Assembly: GCA_037974665.1 (NCBI GenBank)
Contig: CM075767.1
Span: 8,016,271 to 8,080,270, forward strand
Reading direction: 5' to 3'
DNA from: Ehretia macrophylla
Lineage: Eukaryota > Streptophyta > Magnoliopsida > Boraginales > Ehretiaceae
DNA: 64,000 nucleotides
Shown here: positions 1 through 11,100 of the stretch, piece after piece
How positions within the stretch are numbered: the stretch's first letter is position 1
Layout: every line of letters begins with the position of its first letter
Translations under genes and position numbers: made by a program
Notes under the pieces: generated by a model
Told to the model about the DNA's origin: nothing
Database searches by the model: none
Seen by the model: only the letters and a program-made list of their open reading frames with translations

Positions 1-245
1 TGAACTCTTTTTCATTTCATTACATTTTACGAGAATGTTGTTGGAAATTTGTTGTACATTTGCTTCGATCTAGTGAAATATGAGCCCAATTTTTGTTTAT
101 TTCTGTTGCTGATAATTGCTTAATGTAGATCTTTAGTTTTATGCTACAGTCTTAGAAAAACAAGAAAATAAATTAATTAGTGAATGTGATTTTTTTTTTA
201 AGAGAATAGATATTTGGTTGTTAGCCTTAATTTGAAATTGTTTAG

Positions 246-3200
246 AGGAATTTGTGGCACATTCTTTGAGTGTGAATTGTTTGAAGCTCGGGCGAAAGTC
301 ATCGAGGGTTCTTGTGACTGGAGGAGAGGATCACAAGGTTAATCTCTGGGCCATTGGAAAGCCTAATGCGATACTGGTTAGTTCTGTTCGTGATTCTCTA
401 ATATTTCGAGCGTTCACATTTATTATTGTTCAATTTTGAGGAAGGAATATTACTCAGTTTATATATGTATGTATGAGTGTTTGCGGTAATTGTCTTAACA
501 ATTATTTTATACTCTTTAGTTTAAAACTTTGAATTATTCTTTCTTGTGGATTATAGATCTGATGCTGCCCTAAGCTTTGGCATAATGTACATGTAAATAG
601 ATTGACTGTGCGCTTATGATTTCGTTTGCTCATGTGTTGTTCAATCGTGCTTCATGTGTAGAGTCTGTCTGGTCATTCGAGTGGAATTGATTCAGTAAGC
701 TTTGATTCTTCAGAAGTTCTGGTAGCTGCTGGAGCAGCGAGTGGTACTATAAAGCTTTGGGATCTAGAAGAGGCTAAGAGTATGCTTCTTATACTCCGTT
801 TTATGCATGAAGAATGGTTTCGTTTAATTCATTATTGCCAACTAAATGAAATTTAATAACCAAAACTTCCAAATAGTTGTTCGTACCCTCACTGGCCATC
901 GATCCAACTGTATATCTTTGGACTTCCATCCGTTCGGAGAGTTCTTTGCATCTGGATCGTTGGACACGAATCTAAAGATATGGGACATCAGACGAAAAGG
1001 CTGCATTCACACTTACAAGGGTCACACTCGTGGTGTCAATGCTATCAGATTCACACCAGATGGACGTTGGGTTGTATCTGGAGGGGAGGACAACACTGTG
1101 AAGGTTAGATTTCTTTCCTCCCTTTCTCAAAAGGAGAGCTTGTTCTGGTTGAGTTTGAATTAATCTCGTGGACCTGTTGCAGTAAATGTCGTTCTGTGCC
1201 AATCTGATTGCTTGTCATGCTCCTGTCTTTTCCTGGGCGACAGAACATAGCTCAGATCATATTACCATCTTCTTCTGCATAACTAGTGGAAATGTGTCTG
1301 TATACATTCTTCAGAGCTTCACTACTCACGTTAAATATTCTATTATGACAGCTTTGGGATTTAACTGCCGGAAAACTGATGCATGAATTCAAAAGTCATG
1401 AAGGCCAGATCCAGTGTATTGATTTTCATCCGCATGAGTTCTTGCTGGCAACAGGTACTTTTGATATAATGCCATAAAATTTTACATTTCACCATGCACT
1501 TGCGTACTCCTTTGTTTAATTCTTTTCACTTTCTGTATCTTTTGGTTATAGATTTCTCTGGCTTCATTCTCCTGTTGACGTTAATGTTAATGTTTCATTG
1601 TTCTACATGAACTGACCTCTCTGATAAGTAATAAAGGCAGCCATAGGATTTCTTTGCTTTGCTAATTCTTTCTTCCCAGTTGTGTTGTCACTAGTAACTA
1701 TGTGCTTTTCCTCACTAACTGGCTGAAAATGCGTTTAAGAATTTTCAATTATGTCAGATATTTATTAAAGTCAATTATAATATATATCATTAATAAGGAA
1801 CCATAAATTACCCATATAATCGTAGCTGTTATAGTTGAGCATCATTCCAGTTATTGGTGTGCAAACTGTTTATTGGTGTCCGAAAGTGCGTGAAAAGGGA
1901 TAGTTGATTTGACCATGTTCATTGGTGGGGAAATTGTTCCAAGTATTCTGGCTGAAGGTTTGTAAAGATATGATAGAGTGGTATAGTTTGTATCTGATCA
2001 GGCAGGAATGGGATGTTCAGGCTGAGCATTGACTATATCTCTGGTTCTTGTCCATTGTGTATTTAGATAATTCAAGGGGTAGAGTTGGATTCTTCTTCTG
2101 TCCTTTTCTGAGAGAAAAGTATAGGTCTACCGGATGCAGCCTGTGTCTAAGCATATAGAATAACTACAAGAAGAAGAAATCAGGGATCAAATTTTAATGC
2201 AAGAGATGTTGAGCGACACATTTTCGAACAGCTCGTAAAAGCTTCTACAACTCTGCTAAATTTCGTTACTTCTGTACTTATATGTGAGATTTCTGAAAGT
2301 GGTACTGTCAGGAGGTAAAGAATTTTGGTGAAAAGAAACACCTATGTGGGATCTAATTTTTATTGTTAATGAATCAAGAAGCCACAGCATACTATAGTCG
2401 ATTTTGCAAAATTAATTACTATAGATATTTTTTACCTTTCTTAGCAGAAAAGAAGCCAATCGCGTTGGAGATTTGAGCTTTTACTGTATATTATTACTGG
2501 AAATACATGTAGTCTAAAGTAGACATAATTGAAGAAATAACTGACATTGACTGATGACAAGTGAATTGGTGACTTGATGTTTTACTGTAGAAAATGCTAA
2601 ATATCTTCACTCAGCAACTAATTAGCCAAGTTTCGGGATTTTGGTGGAGTGTCATAATCAATGCAGCATGTGTAGTGTCTTACAATTTCCGTATTCTTTT
2701 CTTTTACCGTTATATGTCCCTCACTATTACTGGTTTTCAAACTTTTCCTGGCTTCTCTTAACAGGTTCTGCTGATAGAACTGTTAAATTCTGGGACCTTG
2801 AAACTTTTGAGCTTATAGGTTCGGCTGGTCCTGAGGTAAGCTTTTGAACTTTGAGTTCTGCTTGTCCTGAGTCACTACATCTCCTAATATTACTCTTTCC
2901 TTACCCATTACTTGGTCTTTTGTTCTTTCTCTTCAAAATAATGCTATTCACCTTCTTTTACCTTTTCTCTCATATTTTTTTGCCAAAATTTCACCTCACG
3001 TGTGCTCTATGAAAATATACGAGGCTTATTTCTTTGTCTTGAAACCAGACCACAGGAGTGCGTTGTATGACCTTTAATCCTGATGGCAGAACCCTTTTAT
3101 GTGGTTTGCATGAGAGCTTGAAGGTAGACTCTTGTATACTTCTGTTTTTCCAAAGACGTATTTATGTAATCTTGTATTATTTCATCTTAAAGTGATCCTT

Positions 3201-3353
3201 CTTTTGTAGGTTTTCTCATGGGAACCAATCAGAGGTCATGACACTGTAGATGTGGGGTGGTCTAAGTTGTCAGATCTTAATATTCATGAAGGGAAACTCC
3301 TTGGCTGTTCGTATAATCAAAGTTGTGTAGGAGTGTGGGTTGTCGACATCTCG
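246..3353 (+). other. KTN80: WD40 propeller-encoding exons of KTN80
   Basis: Seven exons encode about six WD40 repeats, recognisable by GH...WD spacing: VNLWAIG, IKLWDLE, LKIWDIR, a repeat ending VKLWDLT across the 1103/1352 junction, VKFWDLE, and a last one with LKVFSWEP. Splicing at 1103/1352 matters because the genomic reading runs into intron sequence there. In katanin p80 this propeller targets the complex to microtubules and binding partners. Confidence 0.9.
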
Positions 3354-6300
3354 GTGTGTACTAACATCAGTTGTGAACATTGTTTTCTAATTTTTATTAT
3401 GTATCAGACTGATTTGTGTCTTGCAACTTGTACTTTGAGCAGCGCCTTGAGCCTTATGCAATGGGCAGTGTTCCTCGGTTAAATGGTCACTCGGAACTGA
3501 AAACTAATGCAAGCAGGAGCATATCAGTACTGACAGAGAACACTGCAAAGGCTAGTTTTGGCAGACTGTCCATTTCACAAAATCCAGATCTCGTGAAAGA
3601 ACCTAAAGCTCTGGGAAGACTTTCAGTGTCACAAAATCCAGATCTTGTGAAAGAACCTAAAGCTTTGGGAAGACTTTCAGTGTCACAAAACTCAGATCTT
3701 AATAAGGAGCTTAAATCTCTGACATGTATGGTAGTTGTAAATCTGTCATGAATTAGTACTTTATGTTCATTCTTCTATTCCCCTTTCACCACTACTGTAA
3801 ATATTTAAATTGTCCTTTTCTCCTTCTGTTTTATTCTTGTTGGGGTCTCTTCTAAAATATCTAACCTCCTTGCTATATCTGCTTGTTGAAGCTTCTGGAA
3901 ATGTACCTAGTACTCCTCACAGGACAAGCATCAGTAGTAGTCCAAAAGTGACTCAGATGAATTTAGGTGTTGCCCCCAGTACAACAGCTCCAAAGAGAAA
4001 TATTCCTAAGGTCCAGTCAACAGTCAATGCTTCAACCTTTAATAGGTCTGAAGTCATGCCTGTTGTTGTCCCTAGACATGATCTGAGGTTGGACCAGATA
4101 TCAGAATCCAGAAGAGAAGGAATTGTGGAAAGAACAATGCCACTATCCTTGCAGTCAAAGATGTCTGATTTCCGTAGAATCTCAAACATCAGGGATGATT
4201 CAGATAGGCCAATTGCTTCTACACCATCTGAAACTGAGGTTCCCAAGTCCACTGAATCAGTTGGGTTTGGAGATACTAATCTTTCTGCTACAAAGAGTTC
4301 CATTGTTGAAACTGCTGTGTCTGACAGGAATGTTAAGGATGACAGGCAGTTAGCTTCTGGAAAAATTGAAATCTTTGTAAAACCCGAGTCAATTTCCAGA
4401 TCCCAGCAAGAAAGTTGTAAGTGTTCACTTTGGAGAATTCATTTGCCTTGTCTTGTGTGATACAATCTCCACTTTTAATTTTGTAATGACCATACTTTTT
4501 CTTTTACTCCCTCGGTCTTGCATCAAATGTCATGATTAGGCTCGTTACGTAGTATTTAACAAAGTTGAAAGTCTATGCACAAGTTAAGGTAGTGTCAATA
4601 TGACTTTTGTAGATTTATATATTTTAAGAATAGAAAGTAGGAGATAGGTGCGTCTCAGTAATGATGTAGTAAATTGTTCAATAAAATATTTAAGGGTTGC
4701 ATTTGTGGAGACTGGGCATTTGCTTGGGTCACTTTGAAGTGGAAGTTTGAGGAGCATAAATTGTTGCATATTTCAAGTTTTATGCAAGTATTTCAAGACG
4801 CAATGTACATCACCATCAATACCATACTTCTTCTGTCCCATATTTCTTGAAATCCTTTCTATTGGCACGAAAATTAAGTAATGTTTGCTTTTTATTTATG
4901 GAACAACTTGCATACTTTTAAGTACCAAAACATTCTTGGAAGCTTTCAAATGAACTTAGAGTGGGGCTGCATATACTTTCGAGGCGAATGAATTTAATTT
5001 GTTGTGAGGGGCATAATTGGAATCTGAAAAGAATTACATTGGATTTTCTGAAATGACAAAAATATGGGACTACCCCATAATAGAAATGTGTCAAGGCATA
5101 TATCCTTTTAACAGGGATAGTTTACAATTATCAGAAACGAGAAGGCCTATAATCCTTCAGAAACGAGAAGGCCTATAATCCTTCCCTGGACTTTCTAGTC
5201 TTCAGTTAGAAAAGGTTTTTTCACGCAAGAGATGGGCAAGTTAGTTGATGGCTGTTTGGATGCATTTTTTATATTTCAAATAGGATTTAAGTTGTGTTCA
5301 GTTCAAAACAACTCTACTTCCATTTTCCTCGAAAATTAAATTCTCAAAGTTCAATTTTCTATTCTGTTTCTACTTTTTCAAACCTGTTTGATCATAGATT
5401 TTAAAATTAATTTTCAAACTTGGCTTTAAACATAGCTAGATGATATCACATGAAAATGGAATAAGAATTTATGTAGCACATTCAATAGAAAGTAAACAGC
5501 CTGATACAAGATGGTTTAGTTAACAGGAAAACTATTCAGGGCACATGGAGCTGATGAACTCAGAGGGTCCTTACCTTGTATCTACCACGAAATTGGGTGT
5601 AGGGTGGGAAGGGGCAAAGTTTCAAGGAGATGGAATGCTGGTCTATCCAGCAGAGATGTTTGAGATATAAGCTGTGCTTAACACACAAAAAAAGGAAAAG
5701 AAAAAGAGAGAGAAACATCTCTGGCGATGGTGGAAAGAAAACCAGAAGTACAAGCTATGGCTTGTAGGGAGTGGATATGATTATGAGCTCCAACTTGCCA
5801 ATGGAACCGTGCTGGAATGCGGAAAGCAGTGGTTTGAGGACAAATAAAGTAACGTGCTATGCGTGGCTGGGTTTGTTGGGTGCCGGGTTAGAGGAGAAGA
5901 CACAAGTGCCAAAGAGTGCGCTTGAATTATGGAAGATAGAATATAATTCGAAGTTTCTCATTTGTGCCGAAATATAGGATCCAGTGTTTTCTATTTTGCT
6001 ACTTCTTTGTTTACTATTTAGCCTGACAGACAGATACTCCAGTTCTCATGGTCCTGTGTTTCACTTTCCTATAAATTAGGGAATTCTTTGCAGATGAAAA
6101 TACCATTCAGCCTTTGTGAGTAGCTGGTTGTGAAGATATATGTCGGAGTGGGATTGCATGTGGGCAAGAGTTGTTTTGTTATTGAGGAAGTTTGATAACA
6201 TATTAGGTCAATTGTGGAGTAGTGAAAGTACTTCAGAAGCATTTGGGTGCACTATTCTAATACATTATTTACTCGCTTTCTTTTACTTGAAAGAAAACAG

Positions 6301-8066
6301 AAAAAGTAAGTATCATTTGTTCTGTAGATATGATCAATCTACCAAACTAAATCTTGGCCTCTAAAATCTCCAATCCATGAATAATGTATTTCACTCATTG
6401 CCTGTGAAGAGATTAAACTTTCCATATGCTAAGTATCCCTACTGTAGTTCTGTGCCTTTTTCTTTTGCCGTGGCCTTGGATGATATGTGACACATTTTCT
6501 TTTCAAAGAAAAGGTCTACATTGTAAAATTTGAGAGACGACCTATTCTGCTCACGTCGGGGCTGGGAGCAGGGAATCAAGTCTATTGCGTTTCTTGAATG
6601 TTCAATATCTCTTTATTTTATCGTGAGCTATTTGAATAAAATTCTTGTACTCTGATGTAAACAAGATCCTTAAGTCTCTCTCTCTCTCTGTTTCTGTGTC
6701 AGTTCTGTTTTTGACTTTTTTTTCAGATGTTTAATACCTATTATTGCTTGCTACATTTTTTTTTTTCCGTTATTTTGGTTGGTGATAGCTAAAATTTTCT
6801 GCTGCAGATGAAACTTGTGGTCTCAAGTACAGTAGAAATGCATATTCTATGGAAGTCCAAAAAGGAGGTATACCTGCTTTTGTTTTGAAATTTTGTTAAA
6901 TGAGCTGCTGGTGGCCTGACTAATTGTGTTTCATTAAAAACATAGGAAGAACACGTATGCTCGTCGCAAGCCGGGAGAGAAAAGAAAGAGTTCCTCACCT
7001 TGAGGATCTTGCTTCCAGCAATATCTCTGGGACTGTACCAGCTACAAATGTTCTCCCATCAAATACAGTATGATTACTTTGCTTTAAGTACTCCATTTCA
7101 TATATTTGCTCTCTGGATGATATGGCAGAAATGATGATTCCTTGTGCAGGTCGATTATCTTAGACATGCTTTGGTCAAAATGCTTGACCATGCTTATGAA
7201 GGCAATCCATTTGCTGTAATAAGAATTACTATCTTTGCCTTGTGTCTACATATGTAAAGGAAGTATACTTATCGTGAAAAGAAGGGAATGACATTTCATG
7301 TCATTTTACCATCTTTGCCTTGCATCTACATATGTAAAGAAAGTATACTTATCTTGAAAAGAAAGGGAATGTCATTTCATGTCATTTTACTGGCCTGAAC
7401 ATTCAATTTGTAAAACGTGTTCCAAGGGAGAAAAACAAACCATGTTTTCCCTGTTGTAGTAGTTTTGACTATAACGGGGGTTGTTATAGAGATGCCTTGT
7501 TCAGCCACTTGCTACTTTAGCTGAGAGTTAAAATTGGTCTTTTTTACCTTTCCAAAACTAAAGGAGATTTGAAAACTTTTCTTGGTGTATTTCCTTGTTA
7601 TACTTATCTTATTCTTTGATCTTGTTGTTTTCAATATAATCTCTCTAAATCAGTTATTCCGCATCCTTTCTCTCAATTAACTAAGTTAACGTTCATCTAC
7701 TTATTAATACTGGATTTTTATTGCAAGGGCTAGGGAAAAACTAGGTGGAGTATTGGGTTGATGGTGGTTGATGCAATAGTGAGAAAAGGTGAATAGAGGC
7801 TGTCTGGGTGGTTCAGCCTGGAGAATCCAGCGTTTGCTGTTGGCAATGCAGTGAATAGAAATTAGGTTTACTTTGGGGTTTACACTAGAGTAGTTTTGGA
7901 AGCTTAAGGAAAGAGCTCCGTTAATTTGGTAAAGGAAAGAATTCCTTGGTTTCATACCTAAAAGAAGATTCATTACCCAATAAAAGAAGAGAACCGAAAT
8001 TAATACCTGATGTAAATAGCTTTTGGGCTGCACCCCCTTGATGCATATTAATAAAAATTTATTCAT

Positions 8067-8101
<35 letters not shown>

Positions 8102-11100
8102 CCGGTTCTATGGAGTCTCAAGTCTCGTTCATATAGGAGAAATAACTTGGCAAACAAAAGTAGTCGATGCTCAAGTATTCTTGGTTTTGAATTTTGTTTC
8201 TATGTATGGTGCTGTTAGACTTTGGAAACAACTAGATTTAACATCTCACATGGAGATTCCAATAACTTAAAAGCCTGTTACTGCAGTCTACGTTTAATGC
8301 CCATAGAAAAAATATGTCGAAGTATCACTTTTTTTAAAAAAAAAAAAAAAAAATATTTTCATTGTTTTTTCTCTGTGGTTGTTATTCTCCTTTTCTCAAC
8401 CATGTTTGGTTTGGTTTTAGTATTCTTTATCCTCATATTTGCATTCCTTGATACTGAAACAGAGAGGACCTGCATTATTTACTGAAAAGGAGGTAGCTGG
8501 TAGCGAGGAGGATGCTATTGCTGACTTGATGGAACAACACGATCGATTTATTGGGTCAATGCATTCTCGGTTAGCCAAATTACAAGTAAGTTGCCTTTTT
8601 ATCTTTTTTTATGTCTATAGATTAAATTAGTAACCAATCCATTTGATAAACCAAGAGGGCGACCTTTGTAGATTTTCATGATATGCATTTATAGGATGCG
8701 GATCATTGTATTATTTAATTATCTCAACAAACTCCCGATGTCCACAAGAAAGAAAATAAAGAAAAAGAAAAAAAGAGAATATATTAATGTTTAAAATTTT
8801 GTACAATACCTTTTTCTGTGTCGAGAGTTGCTGAAAGATGATGATATTAATTATTGGCAGGCAGTCCGCATATACTGGCAAAGGCATGATATTAAAGGAG
8901 CCCTTAGTGTGATGGAGAAAATGGCTGACCTTGCTGTATGTATTACGTCCTTTCCTCTATGTGGGGGAAGGGAGATATTCTTTCTCTCTTTCTTATGGAT
9001 ACACCTTATTGTTCTCATTTTTCAGTCAATCTGATCTGCACATACAACATGATGCAGGTACTTGCTGATGTAATTGGCTTTTTGACGGAAAAAAGTGATG
9101 TCGTCACATTAGATATATGCACATCTCTCCTTCCACTTCTTGCAGGGCTTCTTGAAAGTGACATGGATAGGTAAGAAGATGCAAAAACCATTTGGACTTT
9201 TTTATTCTTCAAAGCACTCTACACTTCATGAAGCTATGAAAATGAAAGTGCAGCTTGAGGCCCAGACGTACTCTATCAGTCACCAACACTTTACTTCCCT
9301 CTTTTGCCCATCTGTTGAAAGTAAAAGTGCTCCCCTCTTGGTTATGAGCCAAAAGGGATTTAAACTTAATTAACTTGATAAGTATTCCTAGCCCCATATT
9401 GGCATTCTTAGTGCATGCATTTGCGGACTCTCTTAGCAGATTTGCTGAAAGTTTTAATAAGTTTAAGAAACAAACTGTAATAGTGCATAAATTGTACAAG
9501 ATATATCAAATAAACATTAAATTTATGTCAGTTGTCTAGAGTACATGAGCTGGAGTCAAAACTAAATTTGCACGCTTTTTACGCTAGTGACTGTGGCAGC
9601 CATAAATCCTTAGTTGAAGTAGTCTGTAGTCACAACTAAATACTTGGAAATAGTTCAGTACCCAGATTCAGATTGAGTAAATACTTTTATTATATCAAGT
9701 GTAAGCTTCTAAGTGCTTCTCATGGACAATAAAGACGCACCTCATTTTCTTGCTCTTGGGAAGATGCTATATTGTAGGCCTTTAGTAGTTTGAGTTTTCC
9801 TTTTCCCCTACAAGCACGCAAGTTAATTTTCCTTCTTCTCGTATTATTGACGTGTATTTTGTGTGAAATGGGGGACTCCTTGTCTGCCACCTTTGTATAC
9901 CATTTTCCCTCCTAGTGATGGAACTTCTTATAATATAAAAGAGGGAGACACCTATTTATGTGCATAAGATGTAGATTTATTGAAGCACTTTGTTCTCAAT
10001 GAATCAAAGATCATTGTATGCACATTTATTGAAGCACTTTGTTCTCAATGAATTTTAGATCATGCCGAGCAAGAGGAATAAGGGAAGGTTCTATCATCAG
10101 GTTGGTAGAGAGAGATAGACGTAGTTAAGTTTGACTTGAAGAATAAAGTGGGTTTGTAAGAATGTGAGATGTCAAATGACTTCGAAATAAGTAAAGGTAG
10201 AGGGTATCTAAGAGAGGGTGAGTGAACCGCGTAGTGTGAAGAGATATGTCAAAGAACCTTTTGTGGTTGTGAGGAACTGGGCGGTCCTATCATTAGTTTG
10301 GTAGAGTTGTTTTAAGGAACTTAGGTGACATTGGGGGAGTGTAGGTTTTCTAGTTGGGAAGGGTTGGCTTGGTTTTAGGACTTGATTAGATGGGATGAAA
10401 TACCTAAAGCAACTTATCATTTCGAAGCATTTCCAGATTGGTTTAAGTTAGCCTGAGAAAATTATGGCTAATTAATATAAGTATAGGATGGATGATTGGA
10501 AAGACACTTAGAGAATCTATGGGAGGAACTTAGCGATAAGACAGATACATCAACTTATGACATTAATGACCAGGACATCTACCGAATCTAATTTGGTTAC
10601 ACATAAAATTAAGTTGAGGAAGCTGACCAATGAAAATATTCTCTTTCTGAATTGAAAATGAGAGACGGCAGAAAGAGCCTAATCCTGTGATATGCAGGAA
10701 ATTTCGTTTAGAGGGAAGCCTTAGTCCACCAAAGAGAATGCAGGAAGTATGTGCAATAAACACACTTGCAAGTGTTATGATTAATGTCATTCTCAAGAAA
10801 AAAGGGAGTTCCTTCTGCAAATACATATGATGCCATTGGAATCTGAGAACTGTTGGCTTATTGTTGGGGTAGAGAAATTCGGCCATGAAAGGGCAGAAGT
10901 AGGGGTACCACATACAAATAATGGATTTACTAGGGCTTGCTTATGTTGGCAAATGGTTTTAGATATCGCTACTTATAATTGCATGTTAAAAGTCTGAAAA
11001 AGCAAATATAGCGGTGACAAGAGGGCAAGGGTGATGAAGGTAAGGACATACTTGAGATGTCAATACAAAGAAATAGGGAAAGATGCGAACGAATTGCAGT

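Noticed and set aside
1186..1386. Open frame between KTN80 exons 877-1103 and 1352-1454
   Set aside because: Intron sequence; the WD40 reading continues from AAG at 1103 to CTT TGG GAT at 1352.
5771..6364. Open frames in a KTN80 intron
   Set aside because: No similarity recognised and they lie between exons whose phases join perfectly without them.
8070..8096. Processed pseudogene poly-A tail
   Set aside because: No intron-less host coding sequence precedes the A run; the preceding sequence looks like a LINE 3' end, though this is not certain.
8222..8485. Open frame upstream of the con80 exon
   Set aside because: Low-complexity intron sequence that runs into the true exon in a wrong frame.
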